From NCBI GenBank assembly GCA_020403265.1, contig JADBXZ010000036.1, positions 1-64,000 on the forward strand: a stretch of 64,000 nucleotides of DNA, read 5' to 3'. Positions 16,848 to 25,498 of this stretch are shown piece by piece. The translations under genes were made by a program, and so were the position numbers. The notes below the pieces were generated by a model that ran no database searches, was not told the DNA's origin, and saw only the letters and a program-made list of their open reading frames with translations. Positions within the stretch are counted from its first letter, which is position 1; every line of letters begins with the position of its first letter. Origin of the DNA: Bacteroidota bacterium. GTDB taxonomy: Bacteria > Bacteroidota > Bacteroidia > B-17B0 > Aurantibacillaceae.

Positions 16848-16986
16848 TTTTATTTCAATTGATTTTTTTTAATTGATTAGGTCGCTATAAAAAATACCTC
16901 CCTATACCTTTCTGTAATTTTATGAACTACCTTTTGTTTTTATTGTTATTACTAGCTTTGAGTGGCTATGTGTAGTATGCGAACCA

Positions 16987-19743
16987 CTACTGAACTTCCG
17001 AACTACTATCGTTACTTACACTTGTACCTTTGCAACCATTCTTTTTAATGTTCTCTAATAAATCGTCAAGAGCATTGTTAATGCCGCTTTTAAGGGTTTC
17101 GTATTCTTCGTAAGAAGCAATTTCATACACGTAACCTCTCGCTTTATTACCGCCTGTTTGTTTGATGTAGCCATTGTTGTAGAGTTCTAACAAATATTTT
17201 TTTACACTCGATGCGTGTAAACGTAATTCGCCTCTAATATCTTTAGCTTTAAAGGTGGTTTCTTTTTTATCTTTAAGATGGCTTTTAAGCCTTTCTAAGA
17301 AGGTTCGGCAAGCGGTGGTTAGTTCATCCGCTTTTCTAATTAAAATATGTTTTAAGAGCTTATTTGCCCATGCTATATCCTCAAAGGTTGTTTCGATGTA
17401 AGGTTCATTATCCAACGTATTGATTTTAATTTCTCGTTGGTATTGATTGTAGAGTGTTACTATTTCAATGAAGCGTAAATACAAGCGGTGGCTTCTGCGA
17501 GGCTTTAATACATTCTTTGGTATTTTTAAACAAGGCGCATAAGGGTTTACTACTCTTATGGGTTTTATCATTCGTTGTGCATTGCGGAGTTGTGTTCTAA
17601 AAATTTCTTCTTCTTTGTAATTAATTAATCCAGCAGATACCTTGCGCTGATACTCCATAATTAATTCATCTTGCTTGGCACTTGTATCTAAGTACAATAA
17701 AATACAACGGTTGGCATTATCCTCGTAAGTGCTTTCTTTAGTGGTGCAACCAGCTATGCACACGGGGCCTTCTACAACAAAAGTGTAAGTTTTTATATTG
17801 CCTTTACTATCTTTGAGTGATACTGTTTTTGTTATCTTTTGTTTACTACTTAGTTCTCGCAAGGCATACAAGCCATCTTGTACTCCGTCATAATCTTCTA
17901 TTAGCAACAACTTATTTTTTAAGTCATCGTTTTTAAAGTAGTACAAAGCGTTTCCGCTAAGTGTGGTAATTTCTAATTTATCTTCTATGGGAATTAATTT
18001 TGCAACACCTTCTTGTAAATAGGTTTTGCCTGTACCACTTGCTCCAAAGCTAATGATGTGTAAGGGGTCGCTAGTTATTCTACTTAAAAAAACTAAGAAC
18101 ATGGTTAAGCGATTAACGTGTTCGCCTACAATGCCTGTTTTTCCTATATCACTCATGGTGTTGTGCATGAGTTCGGGATGTTTTAAATAAGCAAGTGCGG
18201 TATCAGTTTCCAATGTGGTCATTGGTTGGCTAATGTGTTTGGTGGGTTGTAAATTACTTACTCGTTCTAAGCGGTAATTTTCTAGTGCTTCTATGACTTC
18301 GTTAAAACTTACATCAGCTAGTGTTAATGGCACTTCTAATTGCTCAGATACGTTTTGTTTTAATCGTAATAAATGTTCGGTGTTGTATAAATCTAAGTTA
18401 TGCCTTAGTGGTGTGTAGTGATTTTTTTTTGATTTTATTTTCAGCGTTACTTTTAATCTATCTAGTCCGCTTAGTTTTATTCCTCCTAAAATTAAAATGT
18501 GGAGCTGTTCGTTTTGCCATACAAGGGCTTCGGGATTATCGGTTGTAAAGGTTGTAAGCTCTTGTTTGGGCGTTTCTTTTTTAGCAATGGGTTTCTTTTG
18601 CGGTTCTTGTTTTTTTTCTTCTACAACTGGCGGTGGTGTTTGTAGTGTGATTACTTCTGTTTCAGCACTTACTCGTGTGTTTATTTGTTGCACAATCAAT
18701 TCTATTCCATACTTGCAATAAATACTGTTTACATCTTCGTTCTCTAAGGTTTGCACTACGCTTACTGTTACGTTTGGTAGAAGTTCCTTTAATGTTGTAG
18801 CATATTTTTTTGTTGCTGTTATACCAGCAGCATCGCCATCAAAATAAAAAACAATTTCTTCGAGTTCGTTTAATTCCTTTATGGCTTGTAAATGCTCATC
18901 GGTTAAGCGGTTTGTGCCATAGGCTGCAAGGATTGTAAACTGTGATGTTATTTCTGTTAGTTGTTGTAAAGTTGCTGCATCAATAATACTTTCGGTAATG
19001 AGTAAACTTTTTGTGTTGTGTTTTGGATAACAAGGAAACAAGCCTTCGCTATCTTTTAAGTAATAGTGTTTGTTGTTTTTCATATCGTTTACGCTACGTG
19101 CGTAAAAGCTAATGATGTTGTTTTGTTTGTTAAGGAGTGGAAAAACTACCGTCATCTTTCCCCAAATGTTGTAACCCGAACCGCCCGTATTTACTCTATC
19201 GCTGGGGATGAGTAAACCATACTTTACCGAACCTTCTATTAAGTTTTGTGTGCCATGATGGTACTGCCCACTATTGTAACCCAGCATTATACCAGCAGCT
19301 TGTAGTTTGGCTCTGTCAAGCCCTCGTGTGTTTAAATAGTTGCGTCCTAAACTACTTGTTGTTAATCCGTTTTTAAAGTAGGTAAATATTTTTTCTAAGG
19401 TATTGGCTTTATCTTGTTTATCTATTACTGGACTGTTTACTTGATGATGCACAGTTGGCAAGGCTTCGGGATGCAGTTGTTGTATAATTTCTTTGCATTT
19501 CATAATAGCTTGGTATTTATTGCTGCTATCTTTTTTCATTACAAAGTCTATCACATCGCCACTCCCAGCATTACAATTGCCACTAAAGCAATGCCATGTG
19601 TTTGTTTTGGAATAGATTTGAAAGCTGGGTGTTTTATCTTCGTGAAAAGGACAACATAGTTTTCCTTGTCTATCAGGGAGTAATCCATACTGCATTACTA
19701 CATCCATTATGGTGAGGCTGGATTTTATTTCTTCGATAGTCAT
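16987..19743 (-). CDS. CHC2 zinc-finger / Toprim primase fused to P-loop ATPase
   Basis: A 918-aa protein built from replication modules. A CHC2 zinc finger is at the N-terminus (C31, H34, C52, C57). A Toprim domain has the acidic residue in LLITESIID (about E251) and FDGDAAG (about 302-307). A proline/lysine-rich linker lies near 370-400, and a P-loop ATPase has Walker A GASGTGKT (567-574) and Walker B LLLIEDYDG (612-620). A C-terminal winged-helix-like segment closes it. The order suggests a primase-helicase that starts replication of the mobile element. No relaxase or replication-initiator gene is present. It is read divergently from an XRE regulator and toward the recombinases. Confidence 0.9.
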   Translation of the reverse strand: MTIEEIKSSLTIMDVVMQYGLLPDRQGKLCCPFHEDKTPSFQIYSKTNTWHCFSGNCNAGSGDVIDFVMKKDSSNKYQAIMKCKEIIQQLHPEALPTVHHQVNSPVIDKQDKANTLEKIFTYFKNGLTTSSLGRNYLNTRGLDRAKLQAAGIMLGYNSGQYHHGTQNLIEGSVKYGLLIPSDRVNTGGSGYNIWGKMTVVFPLLNKQNNIISFYARSVNDMKNNKHYYLKDSEGLFPCYPKHNTKSLLITESIIDAATLQQLTEITSQFTILAAYGTNRLTDEHLQAIKELNELEEIVFYFDGDAAGITATKKYATTLKELLPNVTVSVVQTLENEDVNSIYCKYGIELIVQQINTRVSAETEVITLQTPPPVVEEKKQEPQKKPIAKKETPKQELTTFTTDNPEALVWQNEQLHILILGGIKLSGLDRLKVTLKIKSKKNHYTPLRHNLDLYNTEHLLRLKQNVSEQLEVPLTLADVSFNEVIEALENYRLERVSNLQPTKHISQPMTTLETDTALAYLKHPELMHNTMSDIGKTGIVGEHVNRLTMFLVFLSRITSDPLHIISFGASGTGKTYLQEGVAKLIPIEDKLEITTLSGNALYYFKNDDLKNKLLLIEDYDGVQDGLYALRELSSKQKITKTVSLKDSKGNIKTYTFVVEGPVCIAGCTTKESTYEDNANRCILLYLDTSAKQDELIMEYQRKVSAGLINYKEEEIFRTQLRNAQRMIKPIRVVNPYAPCLKIPKNVLKPRRSHRLYLRFIEIVTLYNQYQREIKINTLDNEPYIETTFEDIAWANKLLKHILIRKADELTTACRTFLERLKSHLKDKKETTFKAKDIRGELRLHASSVKKYLLELYNNGYIKQTGGNKARGYVYEIASYEEYETLKSGINNALDDLLENIKKNGCKGTSVSNDSSSEVQ

Positions 19744-19746
19744 TTT

Positions 19747-19789
19747 AATTCCTTATTTGCAAATATTTAATTCCTTATTCGGCAAATAT
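19747..19789. repeat. Direct repeat pair upstream of the primase gene
   Basis: Two near-identical 20-21-base copies, AATTCCTTATTTGCAAATAT (19747-19766) and a copy with one substitution and one extra base (19769-19789), lie directly before the primase ATG. The second contains the -7 box. They could be operator or initiator-binding sites. Confidence 0.6.
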
Positions 19790-19790
19790 A
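19783..19790 (-). promoter_or_regulatory. Bacteroidota -7 box for the primase gene
   Basis: TATATTTG on the minus strand is an exact TAnnTTTG match, 39 bases before the primase ATG and overlapping the second direct repeat. Confidence 0.55.
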
Positions 19791-19822
19791 AAAGTTTTTA
19801 GTTCTATATAATGAATTAAATA

Positions 19823-19838
19823 ATGCCATATATGGCAT
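19823..19838. promoter_or_regulatory. Palindromic operator in divergent primase/XRE region
   Basis: ATGCCATATATGGCAT is a perfect 16-bp palindrome placed midway between the two divergent start codons. A further half-site, GGCATTATT, occurs at about 19854. It is the natural candidate binding site for the adjacent XRE regulator. Confidence 0.55.
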
Positions 19839-19888
19839 AGTATTAACTTTTAAGGCATTATTTCAACTTTTTCCCTTATTTTTAAGGT

Positions 19889-20296
19889 GTGGAAGTAACA
19901 CCAAAAACATTAAAAACTATTGGTAACCGATTAAGAAAAATTCGGGTTGAAAAACGCTTGTCCCAAACTGAAGTAGCACAAGCAATGAAGATGTTGCCAA
20001 CTCAATACAATAAAATTGAAAACGGTAATGTTAGTCCAGGATTAGAAACTTTGGCTAAGATTTCGGAAGCGTTAGATGTGAGTATTGATGTGATTGTTTT
20101 TGGGCATAGTAAACATAAAGCAAAGCCAGAAGACGCTTCGCTTTCAGCTAAAGTAGAACGTATTGAAAAATTACCACCCGAAGAAAAATTCATAGCTAAT
20201 GAAATTTTAAATTTATTATTCGCTAGAGATATTCTTAAAAATATAGTTGGCGATTTTGGAACTGCTCCTGCTGATGTATTGAAAAAATTTAAGTGA
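19889..20296 (+). CDS. XRE-family transcriptional regulator of the element
   Basis: A 135-aa protein with an N-terminal Cro/C1-type helix-turn-helix (IGNRLRKIRVEKRLSQTEVA ... YNKIENGNVSPGLETLAKI) and a short helical C-terminal tail. It starts with GTG five bases after a TATTTTTA box, so the transcript may be almost leaderless. It is divergent from the primase/recombinase genes, with a perfect palindrome in between. Control of element replication or excision is the likely job, by analogy with phage and ICE regulators. Confidence 0.85.
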   Translation: MEVTPKTLKTIGNRLRKIRVEKRLSQTEVAQAMKMLPTQYNKIENGNVSPGLETLAKISEALDVSIDVIVFGHSKHKAKPEDASLSAKVERIEKLPPEEKFIANEILNLLFARDILKNIVGDFGTAPADVLKKFK

Positions 20297-20320
20297 GTTT
20301 TTATCCTCCAAAAGCAGTTA

Positions 20321-20845
20321 ATGAAAAAAATAAATCTCTTGTCTAAGTATTCACTAATATTATCGCTAATTCTAATTAGTTATGGTTATGTATGTCGAAT
20401 AGCAAATATTTATTTTTTCTGGGAGAGTAAATCAATAGGTTGGGTACTTCTGTTTATTTCATTCTTGATTATATTATTTCAACTAATCAAGAATAAAAAA
20501 AACATTAATAAAAAAGCAATACTTGAGAAGGTAGCTTCTGGTATAGTAATACTGGTTCTTGCAGTAAAAGCTATTTTAATGATAACCGTCCCTTTTAGCG
20601 ATGCCTATGCGACTGCTAAAAAATATTTGAAAAACAATCAAGTATTAAGTTCTGAGATTGGGAATATAAATAGTTTTAGTTTAATTCCACTAGGAGGAAT
20701 TCAAAAAAGTACAGACTCAAATGGGGAAAGCGGCTATGCAACTATTAATCTAACGGTTAAAGGTGATTTAAAATTTAAAGATTTAACTATTTATATATCT
20801 AAAGCACCAGACAGCAATGAATGGTTAGTTGATAGCCTAGAGTAG
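20321..20845 (+). CDS. Membrane protein with Coa1/Tim21-like C-terminal domain
   Basis: A 174-aa protein with three or four membrane helices in the first ~100 residues and a soluble tail starting FSDAYATAKKYLKNNQVLSS. The tail (GYATINLTVKG ... DSNEWLVDSLE) resembles the Coa1-type alpha/beta domain, a tentative match. It begins 24 bases after the XRE regulator on the same strand. Function unknown; it is accessory cargo of the island or a defence/immunity-type small protein. Confidence 0.7.
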   Translation: MKKINLLSKYSLILSLILISYGYVCRIANIYFFWESKSIGWVLLFISFLIILFQLIKNKKNINKKAILEKVASGIVILVLAVKAILMITVPFSDAYATAKKYLKNNQVLSSEIGNINSFSLIPLGGIQKSTDSNGESGYATINLTVKGDLKFKDLTIYISKAPDSNEWLVDSLE

Positions 20846-20885
20846 TTTTTGATTATAGAAAATAGTAATTATCTAGTTTTATAAA

Positions 20886-21428
20886 ATGGAACTTGTTGCA
20901 ATAAAAAATGGAAATGCTTTTTTATTTTCCGAAAAAGATAAACCTAAATGGAAAGCCGAATTAATGAGTTCATTTTGGGGACAAAAAATTGCTATAGTAA
21001 ATTTAGAAAGCAATAAAATTGCAGCTATTGTATCTAAAAAATTAAGGTTAATATTCAATGGAAGAACAACAATTACCTTTACAGAAGATCTAAATAATCA
21101 ATTAACCATACCTTTTAAATTTTTTACCAGCCAAATTGATTTTGAATACAAAGGTAATTATTATGAATTTATTGAGCACTCTGGATTAAAATATTCTATT
21201 TTCAAAGACGATAAACAAATAGGAATATATAAAAAACAAGAAATTTACTTTTTAAATAAGGATGGTATAATTTTAAGAATTAATGATAACGTAAATATCC
21301 CACTAATCATCTGCATCTTGACTATTACAGATTTGAATTTTTATAATACCGAGAGTGCAATTAATACTAATGTGGGAAACCTAATTGTGTCAAAAAGGAA
21401 ATTTGATGAAAAATGGAAACCTTCTTAG
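20886..21428 (+). CDS. Hypothetical protein, beta-rich
   Basis: A 180-aa protein without signal peptide. It is strand-rich, with the conserved-looking stretch YYEFIEHSGLKYSIFKDDKQ and a more hydrophobic segment at about 140-150 (NIPLIICILTITDLNF). The pattern is reminiscent of tubby/LURP-one-like folds, but I cannot assign a family. It lies 40 bases after the membrane protein on the same strand, so they are probably cotranscribed. ATG start. Confidence 0.65.
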   Translation: MELVAIKNGNAFLFSEKDKPKWKAELMSSFWGQKIAIVNLESNKIAAIVSKKLRLIFNGRTTITFTEDLNNQLTIPFKFFTSQIDFEYKGNYYEFIEHSGLKYSIFKDDKQIGIYKKQEIYFLNKDGIILRINDNVNIPLIICILTITDLNFYNTESAINTNVGNLIVSKRKFDEKWKPS

Positions 21429-21434
21429 GATTAT

Positions 21435-22232
21435 CTACTTATAGATTGATAAAATAATTTCCTCGAATAAACCATCATATTTTAAAAACTCTCCATCTTT
21501 ATCATTAATAGCTGTTCCTGTCATTACAAAAATCTCATCATTAATTTTGCAAAACCCTGTTTGTAACCCTAATGTTTGCCCATCTTTTAAAATCATATAT
21601 CTAACTTGAATAATATTAAAACCATTAATGGTAAAATTATTTTCGTTAAGTATTTTCATTTTCTCTATTTTACTTTGCATTAAAGACAAGGCATTAGAAC
21701 TATATTCTTTTAATGATAGGTTAGTTTTTTCTTTCGTAATTGAAAACACTGGGCAGAATACATCTGAAGAATCACAATTTTTACGACCAATTAAAAGTAC
21801 ATTTTCTTGGGGATTTATATTTGTTTTCCAATTTTTCGGAAAACAAATTTTAAAATATTTTAAATTCAACGAGTCATAGATGAAATCGTGTTTATCTAAT
21901 TCATAAACTTTCAAATTCTTCTCATAATATGCGACTGAAGTTAAAACTGAATTTTGATATAATTTAATCAGCCCCTCTTTATTACCTTTAATTACTGAAC
22001 CTTCTTCAATAACGCCCCCTTCATCATTATATAACTTATAAAAACCTGTTTTTTCACCGTCTTTTATTTGATACATTTCTTTTATTTTTTCGTTTGATGT
22101 TATTTTTAACACACTATCACTTCCTATCATTGAAAAAGACTCATTACTACTATTATTATCACTACCACAACTTAATATTCCTAGTGATAGAAATATGAAT
22201 ACCCACTTAGTCTTTCTAGTTAATTTTTTCAT
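21435..22232 (-). CDS. Lipoprotein with MORN-like repeats, candidate RHS immunity protein
   Basis: A 265-aa lipoprotein (LGILSC lipobox near residue 20). The N-terminal half carries YwqK/MORN-type repeats (KDGEKTGFYKLYNDEGG, IKGNKEGLIKLYQN). The C-terminal half (FKICFPKNWKTN ... GFNIIQVRYMILKDGQ) looks like a PsbP/DUF1795-type fold. It begins 7 bases after the stop of the RHS fragment on the same strand. Genes in that position often encode immunity to the RHS C-terminal toxin; this is inference from position only. Confidence 0.7.
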   Translation of the reverse strand: MKKLTRKTKWVFIFLSLGILSCGSDNNSSNESFSMIGSDSVLKITSNEKIKEMYQIKDGEKTGFYKLYNDEGGVIEEGSVIKGNKEGLIKLYQNSVLTSVAYYEKNLKVYELDKHDFIYDSLNLKYFKICFPKNWKTNINPQENVLLIGRKNCDSSDVFCPVFSITKEKTNLSLKEYSSNALSLMQSKIEKMKILNENNFTINGFNIIQVRYMILKDGQTLGLQTGFCKINDEIFVMTGTAINDKDGEFLKYDGLFEEIILSIYK

Positions 22233-22239
22233 TTATTAA

Positions 22240-23253
22240 TTATTTAGATTCAAATCCAATTTTTATATTTAAATCAACCCCTAAGAATAGAGCTGCCCCT
22301 GCCCCCACATCAATTCCGTAGAATTCTTTTTCGCCTTGAATACTCTTTGGATTTTTCATGGCAGGGTTTTTCATATATCCCATTGCTTTTGCGGCATCTG
22401 TTACTGTCATCATCTCAACATCGCTAGCAGTTTTCTTTTTTATTAGAGGTACAACAACACTAACTCCATAATTTGATTTAGTGGAGCCTTCAACAGCATT
22501 TAATCCATCTAAATCAAAATCATTTTTATAATAACCTTCTAATACAGGATACTGAGCGATATCTAAACCTAATCGTGCATCTTGAGAAATATGTGCTCCC
22601 CCATTTTCTCCAACATGGTTCCAATCACTTTTGTATGACCAATCTCCTTTATTTGGTTTACTTAAATTAAGATTACTTTTAACTATGTCAACTTTTGCAA
22701 GGTTCAAATTTATTTCTGCTCCTAAATATTTTCCCATACCTGCTTGTAATTTTGCCTGTATACCAAAAGTGACTTTTCCTGTAACACTTGCTTTAAAATC
22801 ACCATTACTAACAACATCAGCTGCTTTACTGAAAAAATTTCCTATACTTTTCCCAGCCTTTTCATACCAACGGTCACCAAATTCTTTTGAGGCTGTTCCA
22901 TACTCACCTTCGCCTGCACTTAAACCATCAACATACGACTTCCCATTACTTCCTTTAGAAACAGTTCCTCCATTTTTAGCGGCATATTTTTTTGCTCTAT
23001 CTTCTCCGTCTAATCCTTTCGGGTCTGCGAATAAAATAGGATTGTTATTAAAGCAAGCATAGGGCGCTTCCCAAGGTTTTACAATAGGGTCAATATTCCA
23101 CCTTCTACCTAATCTGGTATCATACTCCCAGTACTCTGCACTTGTATGTGTTCCACGATTTCCAGTGATTTCATCATCATTTTCCTGACCGTTCATTCCA
23201 TAGCGATATGGGTCACTACTGAAATAACTTCTGCCCGGCATTGGAGCACCAAA
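22240..23253 (-). pseudogene. Orphan RHS core domain with variable C-terminal domain, 5' end missing
   Basis: The recognisable protein begins FGAPMPGRSYFSSDPYRYG and continues through the RHS-associated core (EYWEYDTRLGRRWNIDP, PYACFNNNPILFADPKG), then a unique ~230-aa C-terminal domain. That domain is Gly-rich and probably beta (GKVTFGIQAKLQAGMGKY, GAALFLGVDLNIKIGFE). Full RHS proteins have over a thousand residues of YD repeats before this core; here they are absent. The open frame runs on to 23379, but there it reads the neighbouring membrane-protein gene out of frame. An internal ATG at 23244 might allow expression. Confidence 0.75.
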
Positions 23254-23681
23254 AGAACAATAAATAAAATAGGGAATAATACGCCCATTACGCCAAATCC
23301 GCTGTAAATAATTCCCATAATCATAGAAACTACAGAAGCTCCAACATATAAATAAAAGCCAATTTTTTGCAATTTCCACATTTTAATTACACCAAATAAA
23401 GAAACTAATACTGTAACAAATCCTACAATGATATAAGCCCAAGTTAAACCCATACTAGGTGCTTTAGACATAGCTTCATTCATCATCGCAGCAGCCTGAC
23501 CTGCTTCGCCGCTCATACCTTCCATGTTTGAAGCAATTGCACTTGCAGCGCCCATAGCTGTAATAACTAATACATAGCCAATAATAGCAAAACCTGCAGC
23601 TATGAATGATAAAATACATAAAACCGTTAAAAAGGTCGGTCTTGTACCTGTTTGTTCAGTTGGTGTTGTGTTGTTTTCCAT
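23193..23681 (-). CDS. Four-helix membrane protein with replaced C-terminus
   Basis: A 162-aa protein with a polar N-terminus (MENNTTPTEQTGTRPTFLTV) and about four membrane helices. Up to about residue 143 (VLFPILFIVL) it reads as a normal small membrane protein. The last ~19 residues are encoded by RHS core DNA in another frame and so are foreign. The original gene probably ended only a few residues later, so it may still work. Function unknown. It has a good promoter with correct -33/-7 spacing. Confidence 0.75.
   Translation of the reverse strand: MENNTTPTEQTGTRPTFLTVLCILSFIAAGFAIIGYVLVITAMGAASAIASNMEGMSGEAGQAAAMMNEAMSKAPSMGLTWAYIIVGFVTVLVSLFGVIKMWKLQKIGFYLYVGASVVSMIMGIIYSGFGVMGVLFPILFIVLLVLQCRAEVISVVTHIAME
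23250..23256. other. Recombination junction between membrane-protein gene and RHS cassette
   Basis: Downstream of this point (toward lower coordinates) the minus strand encodes RHS core sequence. Upstream it encodes the membrane protein in a different frame. The switch falls at about residue 143 of the membrane protein and residue 43 of the fused RHS frame. The exact breakpoint cannot be fixed without a relative. Confidence 0.65.
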
Positions 23682-23703
23682 TTTTTATGTTTTTAAGTTT
23701 AGT

Positions 23704-23734
23704 CGAATGTACAGTTTTTGTCGATAAAATACAA
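23704..23734 (-). promoter_or_regulatory. Promoter of the membrane-protein gene
   Basis: On the minus strand TTG (23734-23732), a 20-bp spacer and TACATTCG (23711-23704) fit the Bacteroidota pattern with one mismatch in the -7 box. The ATG is 22 bases downstream. Confidence 0.5.
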
Positions 23735-23830
23735 AAAACTAAAACATAAAGTTTTTAACATATTTTTGATTTCTGTTCAAATTAAAAAAACAATAAGTAT
23801 AACTAATTGATTTAAATACAGTTAAAAACA

Positions 23831-24517
23831 CTAACGCTTCTTAACTACATATACGTTCGATAAATAAAAAGAATCATTGTCCGGCATTATTTTGGTTAAA
23901 AATTTACCAAAAACGTTAACCATGTAAATAACAGCGGTTTTAAAAAAACCTATATCATCGCTCTTAAACTTTTTATCTTTTCTTGAGAAGACTAGAAAAA
24001 ACAACTGAGTATGTGTTTCAAAAAAACGTCCTTCCTTTTTATATTCAACCACGTCAAAACCTGCCTTATCAAATTTATCATTTAATGCAAATCTGGTATA
24101 ACGCGCAAAATCATATGGCACTTCATGTTCGTTCCAAACAAACGGACATGTTACAAACATTAAACCACCTGTTTTTAAAACCCTATTAAATTCAGTAAGT
24201 TTTTCATCAAGGTCAAACATATGCTCAAATACCTCGGTACAAAGAATATAATCAAAACGCTTGTCTTCAAAAGGTAAGGCGCCTCTGTCATAAAAAATAT
24301 CAATTTGCTCCTCATCATGCGGATGACCCTCGTTTTCGAAATCTATTCCAATATACTCATCAACCTTAAACAAACTTTTATATGGTTTGGAACCACATCC
24401 AAAATCCAACAATTTTCCTCCATTCGTATAACTGGCAAATAGTTTCGCAGCGTTAAACAATCCTTTTCTGGCGAAATAAAACGGAGAACTTAGTTTTGGG
24501 TTGATAAAAAGTGACAT
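23831..24517 (-). CDS. Class I SAM-dependent methyltransferase
   Basis: A 228-aa methyltransferase with glycine motif LLDFGCGSKPYKSLF, acidic end of strand 2 in YIGIDFEN, and FDYILCTEVFEHM as motif II/post-II. It resembles Methyltransf_11 enzymes found in sugar and lipid modification clusters. Its substrate is unknown, but the divergent glycan gene cluster suggests saccharide or quinone-like targets. ATG start; a perfect -7 box lies 18 bases upstream. Confidence 0.85.
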   Translation of the reverse strand: MSLFINPKLSSPFYFARKGLFNAAKLFASYTNGGKLLDFGCGSKPYKSLFKVDEYIGIDFENEGHPHDEEQIDIFYDRGALPFEDKRFDYILCTEVFEHMFDLDEKLTEFNRVLKTGGLMFVTCPFVWNEHEVPYDFARYTRFALNDKFDKAGFDVVEYKKEGRFFETHTQLFFLVFSRKDKKFKSDDIGFFKTAVIYMVNVFGKFLTKIMPDNDSFYLSNVYVVKKR

Positions 24518-24535
24518 AAATAATTAATTAAAACT

Positions 24536-24543
24536 CAAAGTTA
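24536..24543 (-). promoter_or_regulatory. Bacteroidota -7 box for methyltransferase gene
   Basis: TAACTTTG on the minus strand matches TAnnTTTG exactly. A TTTG lies 15 bp upstream, which is shorter than the usual spacing. Confidence 0.5.
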
Positions 24544-24622
24544 AGATTTTAAGTTAGACAAACCATAAAATAGAGACACTCTAATTCTATTTTACTTCTA
24601 AAAAAAGTACTATTTTTACGAG

Positions 24623-25495
24623 ATGATTGAGAATACGCTCTTAAAAAATTCACCTGTTCAAGAGGTAGAATCTTTAGAAGTTAATCGCATAATTAACGAT
24701 TATAAAAAAAAATACGGTGTCGATGTATCTTACCTATTCAATAATTTAAATGAAATAAAAATTATTAAATGTACAAAAACCGGATTTAGATTCTATTATC
24801 CTTTAACCGTAGAGGGAGACAATAAATTCTATGTTGATTTATATTCAATTAACAAAGACCGTTTGTATCAAATTACTAAGTGGGAATTTAAAGAAGCTGC
24901 AAAAATGATAAAAGATGGCTCTTCGGTTTTGGATGTTGGCTGCGGTGGCGGTAACTTTTTTGAAGAATTAAAAGGCAAAAACTGTAAGTGTTACGGGCTT
25001 GATAAAAGCGATTACGCTGGAGAATTATTAAGAAGCAAAGGTATTGAATTTACAAATGAAGACATTGAAACTTTTGCTGATAAAAATCAAGAAAAATTTG
25101 ACTACGTAACTGGTTTTCAAATTCTTGAACACGTTAAACATCCAGGTGAATTTATTAGTAGTATGGCTAAAATGCTTAAAAAAGACGGGACACTCATTAT
25201 CGCAGTTCCTAATAATGAACCCTACTTTTTAAAATACGATAAGTACCACACACTTAATCTACCACCTCATCACATGGGCATGTGGAACAAAGAAAGCTTA
25301 ACCAATATTGCACCGCATTTTGGATTAAAGTTGCACGATTTTAAATACGAAGGTTTAGATTATATTGCTAATTTTTTCACAAAAAAAACAGGAATTAAAG
25401 GTGCGTTTTTTAGTGGTATGATTAAATTCTTTTTTAAACTGTTTAACAATAGTTTAGGCAAACGCACAGCCCTTGCTATTTATAAAAAAATATAG
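24623..25495 (+). CDS. SAM-dependent methyltransferase (Methyltransf_23-like)
   Basis: A 290-aa protein. The first ~85 residues form an N-terminal segment with CTKTGFRFYYPLTVEGD, as in methyltransferases next to glycosyltransferases. The SAM site follows: VLDVGCGGGNFFEELKG, then YGLDKSDYA and FDYVTGFQILEHVKHPGEF. It is first in a same-strand run of five glycan genes with short gaps or overlaps, so it probably modifies a sugar or lipid-linked sugar. A TATTTTTA box ends 4 bases before the ATG, hinting at a leaderless start. Confidence 0.85.
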   Translation: MIENTLLKNSPVQEVESLEVNRIINDYKKKYGVDVSYLFNNLNEIKIIKCTKTGFRFYYPLTVEGDNKFYVDLYSINKDRLYQITKWEFKEAAKMIKDGSSVLDVGCGGGNFFEELKGKNCKCYGLDKSDYAGELLRSKGIEFTNEDIETFADKNQEKFDYVTGFQILEHVKHPGEFISSMAKMLKKDGTLIIAVPNNEPYFLKYDKYHTLNLPPHHMGMWNKESLTNIAPHFGLKLHDFKYEGLDYIANFFTKKTGIKGAFFSGMIKFFFKLFNNSLGKRTALAIYKKI

Positions 25496-25498
25496 TTC

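Noticed and set aside
14942-20320. Search for direct repeats flanking the recombinase/primase element
   Set aside because: No convincing repeat longer than a few bases was found by eye on the two sides, and there is no tRNA; the attachment site remains unknown.
22631-23062. 143-codon open frame antisense to the RHS fragment
   Set aside because: The minus strand carries unmistakable RHS core sequence; the antisense frame is low-complexity and Pro/Leu-biased.
23241-23256. A 15-base match to 39681 in the TonB receptor gene, considered as an att or recombination site
   Set aside because: Both encode the short peptide FGAP with the same codons; nothing else around matches, so chance is the simplest explanation.
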